Source: an uncultured Lachnospiraceae bacterium (lineage in GTDB: Bacteria; Bacillota; Clostridia; Lachnospirales; Lachnospiraceae). Taken from it: a stretch of 64,000 nucleotides of DNA. The stretch lies in assembly GCA_949840915.1 (NCBI GenBank), contig CATKXY010000014.1, positions 1 through 64,000 on the forward strand, read 5' to 3'. Both the position numbers and the translations under genes were made by a program. The first letter of the stretch is position 1. Each line of letters opens with the position of its first letter. This document shows positions 8,093 through 16,545 of this stretch, piece by piece. The notes beneath the pieces are model-generated. The model was not told the DNA's origin and did no database searches. It worked only from the letters and a program-made list of their open reading frames with translations.

Positions 8093-10252
8093 ATGACAGC
8101 TCTAATCTTGGTTATTGTTGCAGCGCTTGCAGCATTAGCTTTCGCAGCCTTCAACTTCTATGGGGTGAAGAAGATGGAGGAAGGAACAGACGTCATGTCT
8201 GAGATCGCATCGGCTATCAGAGTCGGGGCGAATGCATTTATCACCTATGAGTATAAGATCATTGCAATTGTGGTGGCCATCATCGCTGTGCTGCTGATCT
8301 TTATGTCCTGGCAGTCCGCAGTATGCTTTATCATCGGCGTGCTGATGTCTGCGGCGGCGGGATGGATCGGTATGAAGATAGCGACCTATGCGAACGTGCG
8401 GGTTTCCAACAGAGCGCGCGTGACCAAAAATATCGGCGAGACTTTGAAGGTGGCTTTCCGCGGAGGTTCTGTTATGGGCCTTTGTGTGGGAGGCTTCGCA
8501 CTGTTTGGCCTGTTTCTCGTGTATATCATTTTCGGCATCGGCATGGGACTGATGTCTGTGGACGCCATTATGGACGGGGCTATCTTTACCCAGTGCCTCT
8601 CCTGTTATGCGCTGGGCTGCTCCATCGTGGCCATGTTTAACCGTGTGGGCGGAGGTATCTATACCAAGGCTGCGGATATGGGAGCCGATCTGGTGGGCAA
8701 GACCGAGGCGCATATTCCCGAGGACGATCCCAGAAACCCCGCTACCATAGCCGATAATGTGGGAGACAATGTGGGAGACGTGGCAGGTCTTGGATCCGAT
8801 CTTCTGGAGTCCTATGTGGGAGCGATCTCCTCCGGCATTATTCTGGCATGTCACCTGTTCCTGGCGTCTCTTGCGGGCAGCGGCATGGTCAGCGATGAAC
8901 TGCTGGAGAAAATGTTCTATTATCCTTTGGTATTTGCGGCATGCGGTCTGATTTCCTGTATCATCGGTATCGCGTCCGTACTGTTTAAAAAGGCTTCTGA
9001 CAATCCGCATAAGGATTTGAATTTTGCAACTATGGTGTCCGCAGGCCTGACCATTCTCTGCGGCTTCGGCGCTACTTATCTGCTCTTCGGGGATGAAATG
9101 CTGTCAGACGCCATTCTTGAGGCAGGCTTTGCCTGCGGTTATATCTCTCCCTGGATCGCTGCCTCCATCGGCGTTGTCAGCGGCGTGGTGATCGGTATGA
9201 TCGCAGAGTATTACACCAGCTATGATTACAAGCCCACTCAGCTCATCGCCCAGGCTTCCAGAGAGGGCGCGGCCCTCACCATCACCCAGGGTCTGGCAGT
9301 GGGTATGAAGTCCTGTATGGCTCCCCTGATTCTGCTGGGCATTGCGACCTATGCGTCCTATGCGGTTGCCGGTATGTTCGGTATTTCCATGGCCGCCATC
9401 GGTATGCTGTCCTTTGTCAGCACCACGGTTTCCGTTGACACTTATGGTCCGATCTCCGACAATGCCGGCGGTATCGCCGAGATGTCCGAGCTGGAGCCTG
9501 AGGTTCGTGAGATCACGGATAAGCTGGATTCTGTGGGTAATACCACCGCGGCTATCGGCAAGGGCTTTGCCATCGGTTCCGCATCGCTGGCGGCATTGTC
9601 GCTGATGGTGTCCTATCTGTATTCCTTTAATGAGCCCGGTACGGAATTGAACCTGAATTTCACCGATCCCCTGATTCTTTCGGGAGCTTTGGTGGGAGCG
9701 GCGCTCCCCTATCTGTTCTCCGGCATGCTGATCGAGGCGGTGGCCAAGGCTGCCCGCCGTATGGTGGAGGAAGTGAGAAGACAGTTTAAGGAGATTCCCG
9801 GTATTCTCGAGGGTAAGGCTAAGCCTGACTACAAGACTTGTATCGAGATTTCTTCTCAGGGCGCTCTGAAGGAGATGCGTTTCCCTGCGATCCTTTCTAT
9901 CATATTCCCGCTGTTGGCAGGCTTCCTCTTCGGACCGCTGTTTGTGGGCGGCGTGCTCATCGGTGCGACCCTGTCCGCTATCATGCTGGCAATCTTCACC
10001 GGAAATGCAGGCGGCGCGTGGGATAACGGCAAGAAGTACATCGAGTCCGGCGCCATCGAGGGCCAGAAGAAGGGTTCTCCCGCACATGATGCGGCCGTTG
10101 TAGGCGATACGGTGGGCGATCCCCTGAAGGATACGGTGGGACCTTCACTGGATATTCTGATCAAGATCATGTCCACGGTGTCTCTGGTGGCAGTGGCAAT
10201 GTTCAGCCGTTACAATCTGCTGGACTTTATCATGAATCTGTTCCAGCAGTAA
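8093..10252 (+). CDS. hppA: Membrane ion-pumping pyrophosphatase
   Basis: An integral membrane enzyme (719 residues, about 16 spans) that hydrolyses pyrophosphate and pumps protons or sodium ions outward, recovering energy from biosynthetic pyrophosphate. The substrate motif DDPRNPATIADNVGDNVGD is at about residues 211-229, and the second acidic motif region (DNAGGIAEMSELEPEVREITD) is near 461. GNTTAAIGKG at about 481 has alanine where potassium-independent enzymes have lysine, so by family knowledge this is a potassium-dependent type. Many such enzymes in anaerobes pump sodium, but the ion cannot be settled by eye. AAAGGGAG precedes ATG 8093. Monocistronic, with its own promoter and terminator. 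Confidence 0.97.
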   Translation: MTALILVIVAALAALAFAAFNFYGVKKMEEGTDVMSEIASAIRVGANAFITYEYKIIAIVVAIIAVLLIFMSWQSAVCFIIGVLMSAAAGWIGMKIATYANVRVSNRARVTKNIGETLKVAFRGGSVMGLCVGGFALFGLFLVYIIFGIGMGLMSVDAIMDGAIFTQCLSCYALGCSIVAMFNRVGGGIYTKAADMGADLVGKTEAHIPEDDPRNPATIADNVGDNVGDVAGLGSDLLESYVGAISSGIILACHLFLASLAGSGMVSDELLEKMFYYPLVFAACGLISCIIGIASVLFKKASDNPHKDLNFATMVSAGLTILCGFGATYLLFGDEMLSDAILEAGFACGYISPWIAASIGVVSGVVIGMIAEYYTSYDYKPTQLIAQASREGAALTITQGLAVGMKSCMAPLILLGIATYASYAVAGMFGISMAAIGMLSFVSTTVSVDTYGPISDNAGGIAEMSELEPEVREITDKLDSVGNTTAAIGKGFAIGSASLAALSLMVSYLYSFNEPGTELNLNFTDPLILSGALVGAALPYLFSGMLIEAVAKAARRMVEEVRRQFKEIPGILEGKAKPDYKTCIEISSQGALKEMRFPAILSIIFPLLAGFLFGPLFVGGVLIGATLSAIMLAIFTGNAGGAWDNGKKYIESGAIEGQKKGSPAHDAAVVGDTVGDPLKDTVGPSLDILIKIMSTVSLVAVAMFSRYNLLDFIMNLFQQ

Positions 10253-10275
10253 ACCAAGCGATCATACGATCAATG

Positions 10276-10313
10276 AAACGGCCATGCGGATCAATTTCCG
10301 CACGGCCGTTTTG
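10276..10313 (+). terminator. Terminator of hppA
   Basis: AACGGCC…GCGGA and TCCGC…CGGCCGTT form an interrupted stem around TCAATT, followed by a run of Ts (TTTTGTCTTT). Confidence 0.8.
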
Positions 10314-10337
10314 TCTTTGCCATATTCATCAGTTTGA

Positions 10338-11915
10338 TCAGTTGTCTGCAATGCGTTTGATGCCCTTTTGTACCCAATCTCCTACAAAGTGAATGCCGTC
10401 CGGCACATACACCAGCATGAACAGGTAATAGGGCAGCACATAGCGGCATTGCGCTTCCCAGATAATGCTGAAGAGGAAGCCGCCCACAATGGCGATGAGG
10501 GGAATATATCCCGCCGCGTTTTCTCTGCGCCGTTTCCAGAGCACAGGCAGAAAGAATACGAAGCCCAGATAGACAATGCTCTGATAACTGTTTGCAAACT
10601 TCATCAACGGATCGTGCAGACTGCCGTAATACACCCGGTCAATCCAATCCGGCATCGGTTTTTCCTCGTCGAAGGAGCGGGTGGACATCAGCGTCTCAAA
10701 GGAGGGCTCGATCCACTGCATCAGGAGCTTGGTCTTGAAAAACCATTTTGCATAGGCGGGGTCTGCCTTGAAATGATCGAGATTTTCCTGAATATTCTCT
10801 CTGGCAATCGCTTTGGCGGCCTCATTGTCCCAATCTGCCTCGCTCATGGTAGTGGTCTGGTAGTTGTTATAGGTGCCGGGTCCGCCGTCGTTGTCCTGAA
10901 GTCCCATGGCCAGGGTCAGTATCATGGGAGCGCCCTGGGTGATCGCATAACCGGAGCGCAGTGCGTATGAATAGTCCAGCGCTTTTATGGCGCCGAAGGA
11001 GCTGACGACAACCAGGAGTCCGGCCAGAACAGGCTGCAGCTTTTTCTTCTGCCAGGCGGCCAGCACCATGCCGATGAGGACGGCGATCAATACGATCCAG
11101 GTGTGCATACGCACCATCAGCGACAGCGCGGCCATGACACAGGTCAGAGCCACATAGCGAATATGTCCTGTCCTGACAAAGCGCAGCAGCGCCCAGAACA
11201 GGACGGTGCAGAAACTGATGGAGGGCAGATCTCCGTAGGTGTACGGCGTCAGTATCAAATAGGGCGTGCAGAAGAGTACCAGAGGACAGTACAAAATCTT
11301 ACAGATACTGTTCCAGGAGGTCTCCTCCACAAACAGATAGCCGAAGATCATTGTGATCACGCCGAAAAAGATATGAAACTTGGCAGCCACCGGATAACAG
11401 AAGTCCCCGAACAGCGTGAACAATATTTCGTAGAGGAAGGTGAGTCCTTTCTGATAGGGAAACTTACCGATATATCCGCTTTTTTTAAACATAATAAAAT
11501 TGCCGTCCAGATTGTAATGGGCAGCGGCTGTGGCGTTGAGCTGATCTCCGCTGGGGTAATAGGGCAGGTCTCTCACCCAGATCAGGCAGACTGTCACATA
11601 AAGGATACAGCAGAGCCCCAGGAAGAGATACCCTGCAAGACGCTGTCTCTCCCCGAGCTTTTGAAAGAGAAAGTTCAGGAGCAGAGCCAGCAGGCATATT
11701 CCCGCAAACAGCAGTAAATGAAAGAGGGCATTGTCCTTGACCAGATAGACGGGGATCTGATAATCCGTGGACGAGTAATAGGAATACCGCGCGCTGTAAT
11801 AAGCCAGAAAAAGACCGATAAAGAGCGCGAAAACCAGTAAAATGCCGATACAGAGACCATAGGCATTCGCCGGGATATCCTTGAAAGCGATTCTTTTCTG
11901 AGACTTATGATTCAT
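10338..11915 (-). CDS. Polytopic membrane protein, GT-C type glycosyltransferase
   Basis: A 525-residue protein with about 10-12 membrane spans and a soluble segment near residues 335-430. The layout, with long hydrophobic helices and an acidic residue in the loop after an early helix (RDLPYYPSGDQ near 114-124), fits the GT-C glycosyltransferases of the PMT/ArnT kind that use lipid-linked donors at the outer membrane face. The sugar and acceptor are unknown. It lies downstream of a second protein of the same general kind (12087-13751), separated by a 171-bp gap with its own promoter. This pair and not the distant sugar island would act outside the cell. Annotation as GT-C is by topology and is tentative. 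Confidence 0.65.
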   Translation of the reverse strand: MNHKSQKRIAFKDIPANAYGLCIGILLVFALFIGLFLAYYSARYSYYSSTDYQIPVYLVKDNALFHLLLFAGICLLALLLNFLFQKLGERQRLAGYLFLGLCCILYVTVCLIWVRDLPYYPSGDQLNATAAAHYNLDGNFIMFKKSGYIGKFPYQKGLTFLYEILFTLFGDFCYPVAAKFHIFFGVITMIFGYLFVEETSWNSICKILYCPLVLFCTPYLILTPYTYGDLPSISFCTVLFWALLRFVRTGHIRYVALTCVMAALSLMVRMHTWIVLIAVLIGMVLAAWQKKKLQPVLAGLLVVVSSFGAIKALDYSYALRSGYAITQGAPMILTLAMGLQDNDGGPGTYNNYQTTTMSEADWDNEAAKAIARENIQENLDHFKADPAYAKWFFKTKLLMQWIEPSFETLMSTRSFDEEKPMPDWIDRVYYGSLHDPLMKFANSYQSIVYLGFVFFLPVLWKRRRENAAGYIPLIAIVGGFLFSIIWEAQCRYVLPYYLFMLVYVPDGIHFVGDWVQKGIKRIADN

Positions 11916-11997
11916 ATGTCCCGAAACACTCCTTTTTGTTTGACCGTTTTATATATGATCTCAAAACGATTCAATTTTTTATTTTTTCTGTCGATTT

Positions 11998-12026
11998 ATT
12001 CTAGCAACTGCCAAATGCATTTTCAA
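11998..12026 (-). promoter_or_regulatory. Promoter of the GT-C-like gene
   Basis: On the minus strand TTGAAA (12026-12021), 17-bp spacer, TAGAAT (12003-11998), about 80 bp before the start at 11915. Confidence 0.55.
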
Positions 12027-12086
12027 CCTACAAAATATGGATTGACGCTTGCTCCTTTGCCGGTCATGGACCTGAGACGGTGCGTT

Positions 12087-13751
12087 TCAGATCATAGGCA
12101 CCAGATTGTAGGCGCTGGTGTACACTGCAAATCGCCGGTTTTCAAATCCCAGGGAAACGATGGCCGCATTGGGAAACTGAGCCTCGAAGGCCGCTTTGTC
12201 CTCCGTGCACACGACATAGGCGGTGGGCATCAGCTCCGGGAGATTGGGCACATACCATTTGGTGCTGGTGGTCCACCAGTACATGCGCAGATCTTCCATG
12301 TGATAGCAATGGCCCATGGTGATGCGTCCGTCCGTCATCATACAGATGCGGGAGGCATCCCAGAATTCGGCATAACCGTAGGAGATATTCTGCGAGTCCA
12401 TATATTCGATGACTTCCTCGTATTCCGCCAGATTATCCTCCGTCGTGATGCAGTCCCGATAGGTGTAGAAAATATTGACGAGTGCAAATACACACAGGCA
12501 CAGCGCGATCAGTCCGGCAAAGCGGGGGGCGGCTTTCTCAAAATGAGTGATGAGGGCGGCCAGCACAGTCACGATCACAAACCAGATCACAAAGAAATAG
12601 TTCTGGGCGGCCTCCGCGTTGGTGACGATTTCGATAAAAACAGTCAGCAGTAAAGAAGTTCCCAATGCCTGAAGCAGCATTTTCTGCGAGGAGGGCGCCG
12701 TGCTCTTTTTGCCAAACAGGAAAAAAAGACCGTAGACAGTGAGCGCCAGAACCGCCAGAATGCCAAGCTGCATCAGAGCGGCCAGAGAGCTGAGTTTACA
12801 GTTGCCCGCTATTCCCAGACATTCCAGTATGGCGGCGGGTACAATGCGGGTCAGCCGGTCGGTCATGCCTTTGCCGTCCTGCATAAACATGGGATAGTCC
12901 ACATTGGTGGGATAGAGCTTGGCTAACGCGCCTACCGCGAGCAGCGTCAGGATAAATCCGGCGGCGATCCATCGCTTTCGGGGCAGAGAGTTTGCCAGGT
13001 GATCACTCTCGAAGAAAAGAAGCAGAATCTCCCAGACGGTCAGGGGCAGCACCACCACCTGCAGGCAGCGCATTCCGCCCAGCGCCAGTCCGCCGCACAG
13101 TCCTGCCAGCAGCAGCCACACCAGAGCGCACCGGGCGGCAGCCCTGCGGGGCGATGCCTCGGCCGTTCCTGTAAAACCTGTGGTCCGTTCTCTCAGATAA
13201 AGATAAAATCCGATGCAAAGGAACAGACAGATGCTGTGCAGGGCATAATAATCTGCAAATAAGAACCATAAAAGAATCACGAAGGGCACCATCTGCCCGT
13301 CATTTCGCAGACCGTTTATAGGCAGGGCACAGAGTGCCAGCAGGGCGGCCGCAATGCCCAGTCTGGATATCTGACAGCGCTTTAAGGTGAAGGCGATGGC
13401 TGCGAGCAGAAGGCCTCCCGTGATCACACAGGAGAGCCCCATGGAGAAGACCATGCTGCCGCTCATGCCGTAAAACAGAGCGGAGAGCGTGGGCACACCC
13501 AGCACCAGCCGCTCTGTGCTGGCGATCCAGTTATCCGGCGTCAGATCCTTTTCCGTCCAGATCTCTCTGGCCAGCATGGCATCCACGGCGATATCCGAGT
13601 CCACATGCTGCGTGTACCGGAACATATTTAAATAGGCAAAAATTCCCAGATAAACGAATAAGAACAGGCAGACGAGCGCAAAAAGCACACGCTCTGCCGT
13701 TTTGGCGCTTGATTTTTCCGGCGTATGTGCCGATATAGGTGTAGAAGGCAT
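12087..13751 (-). CDS. Polytopic membrane protein, GT-C-like
   Basis: A 554-residue membrane protein. After a short charged N-terminus there is a span (about 22-44), then a loop with paired acidic residues (HVDSDIAVDAML, about 49-60), then a dense set of helices and a soluble C-terminal domain of about 130 residues. Paired acids in the first outer loop are typical of GT-C glycosyltransferases acting on polyprenyl-phosphate sugars; I infer that class, not a specific function. It reads leftwards into the second GT-C-like gene and diverges from flgM; the intergenic stretch of about 200 bp carries the flgM sigma-28 promoter on the other strand. Confidence 0.55.
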   Translation of the reverse strand: MPSTPISAHTPEKSSAKTAERVLFALVCLFLFVYLGIFAYLNMFRYTQHVDSDIAVDAMLAREIWTEKDLTPDNWIASTERLVLGVPTLSALFYGMSGSMVFSMGLSCVITGGLLLAAIAFTLKRCQISRLGIAAALLALCALPINGLRNDGQMVPFVILLWFLFADYYALHSICLFLCIGFYLYLRERTTGFTGTAEASPRRAAARCALVWLLLAGLCGGLALGGMRCLQVVVLPLTVWEILLLFFESDHLANSLPRKRWIAAGFILTLLAVGALAKLYPTNVDYPMFMQDGKGMTDRLTRIVPAAILECLGIAGNCKLSSLAALMQLGILAVLALTVYGLFFLFGKKSTAPSSQKMLLQALGTSLLLTVFIEIVTNAEAAQNYFFVIWFVIVTVLAALITHFEKAAPRFAGLIALCLCVFALVNIFYTYRDCITTEDNLAEYEEVIEYMDSQNISYGYAEFWDASRICMMTDGRITMGHCYHMEDLRMYWWTTSTKWYVPNLPELMPTAYVVCTEDKAAFEAQFPNAAIVSLGFENRRFAVYTSAYNLVPMI

Positions 13752-13873
13752 GGAAGAATATCCTTTCTGAAAAAGTCTGTGGAATCAGGCTGTCATCCAC
13801 AGGGAAATATACTATATATATGATGACACTCTCCATGCTACACAAAATCAGAAAAAAAATCAACTCATTACAC

Positions 13874-13900
13874 TAAAGAAATTGCGATTTGCGCCGATAC
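13874..13900 (+). promoter_or_regulatory. Sigma-28 promoter of the late flagellar operon
   Basis: TAAA (13874-13877), 15 bp, GCCGATAC (13893-13900): an almost exact match to the Gram-positive sigma-28 (SigD/FliA) consensus TAAA-N15-GCCGATAA, 50 bp before flgM. Confidence 0.9.
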
Positions 13901-13950
13901 ATATTGTGAATCGGATAGCATTTCATTACGGAAGGAAGGAGGAATCCGAT

Positions 13951-14229
13951 ATGCGTATAGAGGCTTATTCACAGGTACAGCAGCTCTACAAGACTCAGAA
14001 GACAAGCCACAGCACAGCGGCGGGCGCGACAAGCAGTTCCAAGGATCAGCTGGAGATCAGCAGCAGAGGAAAAGATATTCAGACCGCTAAAGCAGCGCTG
14101 GCGGCAACGCCCGATGTCAGAGAAGATCTCACGGCATCCATTAAGGCGAGTGTACAGAGCGGCGATTACAAAGTAGACAACAGCAGCTTTGCTGCAAAAT
14201 TATTAGAGAAATATAACGCGCTGGTATAA
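13951..14229 (+). CDS. flgM: Anti-sigma-28 factor FlgM
   Basis: A 92-residue protein that binds and inhibits sigma-28 until the hook-basal body is finished and FlgM is exported. A disordered Ser/Thr-rich N-terminal half is followed by the conserved SSRGKDIQTAKAAL region and the C-terminal sigma-binding part (VREDLTASIKASVQSGDYKV … AAKLLEKY). The start at 13951 follows AAGGAGG at 9 nt; the longer frame from 13882 would overlap the promoter and is rejected. It is first in the operon flgM-flgN-flgK-flgK-flgL-fliW-csrA and is itself behind a sigma-28 promoter, giving the usual negative feedback. Confidence 0.93.
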   Translation: MRIEAYSQVQQLYKTQKTSHSTAAGATSSSKDQLEISSRGKDIQTAKAALAATPDVREDLTASIKASVQSGDYKVDNSSFAAKLLEKYNALV

Positions 14230-14242
14230 GGAGGATGACCCC

Positions 14243-14758
14243 GTGGCGAGCTTGATGGAAAACCTGATTGATATCTATAACAGGGAATGCAGCGCATACG
14301 AGGAGTTACTGGAGATATCCCAGCGCAAGACGCCGATCATAGCGAGCGGCAATTTGGAAAATTTACAAAAAATCACGGATGAAGAGCAGGACATGGTAAA
14401 CAGGCTGGGAAGCCTGGAACGCGAGCGCAGGGAAGTGACTGCGGATATTGCCACGGTACTGAACAAGGATGTTGCCAAACTTACGCTGACAAATATGATT
14501 GACATGATGAAGACAAGACCTGCAGAGCAGAGCACACTGGCCGGGATACATGACCGGCTCTGCAGAACCATGCGGGAGTTGAAACGTGTCAATGAGCAGA
14601 ATGGTGAGCTCCTGCGGGATGCACTGGAGATGGTGGAATTTGAGATTGCAATGCTCCAGGCGGCCAAGGCGGCGCCCCAGACTGCCAATTACAACAGGGG
14701 TGCCTGCAGCGCCGGGGAAACAATGGGTGTGAACCGGGGTTTTGACGCCAAGCAGTAG
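14243..14758 (+). CDS. flgN: Flagellar export chaperone FlgN
   Basis: A 171-residue, mostly alpha-helical cytoplasmic protein of FlgN type, which keeps the hook-associated proteins FlgK and FlgL export-competent. It is placed directly between flgM and flgK, as in other Firmicutes. Helical heptads run from about residue 5 to 140, followed by a short polar tail. GTG 14243 follows AAGGAGG with normal spacing, 13 bp after flgM. Sequence conservation in this family is low, so the call leans on size, helical nature and position. Confidence 0.88.
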   Translation: MASLMENLIDIYNRECSAYEELLEISQRKTPIIASGNLENLQKITDEEQDMVNRLGSLERERREVTADIATVLNKDVAKLTLTNMIDMMKTRPAEQSTLAGIHDRLCRTMRELKRVNEQNGELLRDALEMVEFEIAMLQAAKAAPQTANYNRGACSAGETMGVNRGFDAKQ

Positions 14759-14800
14759 CCAGCGGTCATAGGGATCACTTGAGAAGCCGAGGTAGATTTT

Positions 14801-16540
14801 ATGTCATTGATGAGTAGTTTATATATTGGATCATCCGGATTACAGACAAGTCAGAATGCGCTGAACACCACAGCGCATAATCTTTCTAACGTCGATACCA
14901 TCGGATATGTCAGACAGCAGGTACAGCAGTCGGGAAAGAGCTATATCACGCTCTCCAAGACAGCTTCCGCCGTGGCGTATCAGCAGCATGGTCTCGGCGT
15001 CACTTATTCCCGGGTAAAACAGATCAGAGATTATTTTTTGGATAAGACATACCGCAAGGAATCAGGACGCAGTATGTTTTATGAAGTATCCACCAATGTG
15101 CTGGAGGAAGTGGAGAGCAGGCTTGGAGAGCTGAACGGCGAGGCCTTTCAGGGTACCATGGCCGATCTGTGGACGGCTGTCCAGGAGCTGGCAAAGGATC
15201 CTGCCAGCAGTGTGACACAGGGGGTTCTGGTGCAGAGAGCGTCGGAGTTCGTGGAGCGCGCAGTGGCGGTATATGACGGACTCTCCGACTATCAGGACAA
15301 TCTGAACCGTCAGATCAAGCAGCAGGTGGATAAAATAAATAAATATGGCAAGCAGATTCTGGAGCTGAACGACAGGATCAGGGCGATAGAGAGTGGCGGC
15401 GTTGAGCATGCCAATGATCTGCGCGATGCGCGCAATCAGATACTGGATGAGCTCTCCTCGCTGGCGAGCATTTCGTTTGCGGAAGATTACTTCGGCAATG
15501 TGTCCGTACAGATCGAAGGAGTGGATTTTGTGAAAGGTTCCTCCTGTAACGAGATCATGCTGGATGTGGCCAAGGGAACCGGGTTTTACACGCCGTTCTG
15601 GCCTCAGGACGCGAGCTACAAAGTGCAGGATGACGGAAGCCTGGTCTACAATATAGACGGCGCCGAGGTGTTTGATCTGAGCATTGAGATCTCTTCGGAT
15701 CTGAATACGGATATCGGCGGACTGAAGTCCATGCTTCTGGCGCGGGGCGATCACAGGGCGGATTACACCGACGTGGCCCCGGGCAAGTATGATGAGGTAT
15801 CTCAGTCGGTGCTGATGAATATTCAGGCAGAATTCGATCAGCTTGTCCATAATGTGGTCACCAGGATTAACGATATACTGTCACAGGCGGCGGGCGCACA
15901 GCGCGGCGACCTGGTGATACAGAATGCGGACGGCACGACTCAGACGCTGTCCAATGTAAAATATGTGAAGTCTGAACCGGGCGGCTATATGCGAAACGCG
16001 GATGGCAGTCCCATTCAGATGTTTGACAAGGTTACCACGGACGCTTACACCAAGGTCACCGGAGACGACGGCGAGACCTATTGGGTATACAACGAAGAGG
16101 ATGTAAACGCACAGGACAGTCTCTACACCCTGAAAAATCTGCGGATCAACCAGGATCTGATGCAGAAGCCCTCTATGCTGGGATTCCGGCTCGAGGACGG
16201 CAAGGAGGATCAGGCGACTGCGGACGCGCTGAAGGCGGCGTTTACAGAGAAGATTTATACGCTGAATCCCAATACCAAGAAGCAGGTTTCTTTCAACGAT
16301 TATTATTCCGATATGGTTACGCAGGTAGCCAACACGGGATATGTAAACAGAAGCATTCTGATCAATCAGCAGCAGACAGTGGAATCCATCGAGAGCAGCA
16401 GAGCGCAGGTAATCGGTGTATCCTCCGATGAGGAGCTTTCCAACATGATTAAATTCCAGAATGCATACAATGCATCCAGCCGCTATATCAATGCGATCAG
16501 CGAGATGCTGGAGCATATCATCACTTCATTAGGGAGGTAA
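14801..16540 (+). CDS. flgK: Flagellar hook-associated protein 1, first copy
   Basis: FlgK (579 residues) forms the first junction ring between hook and filament. The N-terminal rod-family motif is plain (GLQTSQNALNTTAHNLSNVDTIGYVRQQ split around residues 13-40), and the C-terminus has the matching helix (MIKFQNAYNASSRYINAISEML). The central region holds the variable surface domains. GAGGTAG precedes ATG 14801. A second, divergent FlgK gene follows after 5 bp. Both ends needed for assembly are intact, so this is a functional-looking gene. Confidence 0.93.
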   Translation: MSLMSSLYIGSSGLQTSQNALNTTAHNLSNVDTIGYVRQQVQQSGKSYITLSKTASAVAYQQHGLGVTYSRVKQIRDYFLDKTYRKESGRSMFYEVSTNVLEEVESRLGELNGEAFQGTMADLWTAVQELAKDPASSVTQGVLVQRASEFVERAVAVYDGLSDYQDNLNRQIKQQVDKINKYGKQILELNDRIRAIESGGVEHANDLRDARNQILDELSSLASISFAEDYFGNVSVQIEGVDFVKGSSCNEIMLDVAKGTGFYTPFWPQDASYKVQDDGSLVYNIDGAEVFDLSIEISSDLNTDIGGLKSMLLARGDHRADYTDVAPGKYDEVSQSVLMNIQAEFDQLVHNVVTRINDILSQAAGAQRGDLVIQNADGTTQTLSNVKYVKSEPGGYMRNADGSPIQMFDKVTTDAYTKVTGDDGETYWVYNEEDVNAQDSLYTLKNLRINQDLMQKPSMLGFRLEDGKEDQATADALKAAFTEKIYTLNPNTKKQVSFNDYYSDMVTQVANTGYVNRSILINQQQTVESIESSRAQVIGVSSDEELSNMIKFQNAYNASSRYINAISEMLEHIITSLGR

Positions 16541-16545
16541 ACTAT

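Noticed and set aside
9104..10087. 327-codon minus-strand frame inside hppA
   Set aside because: Lies fully within a conserved enzyme gene and encodes a His/Gly/Arg-rich sequence without known motifs or a ribosome site.
13882..13950. N-terminal extension of FlgM
   Set aside because: The start would lie within the sigma-28 promoter region; the ribosome site fixes ATG 13951.
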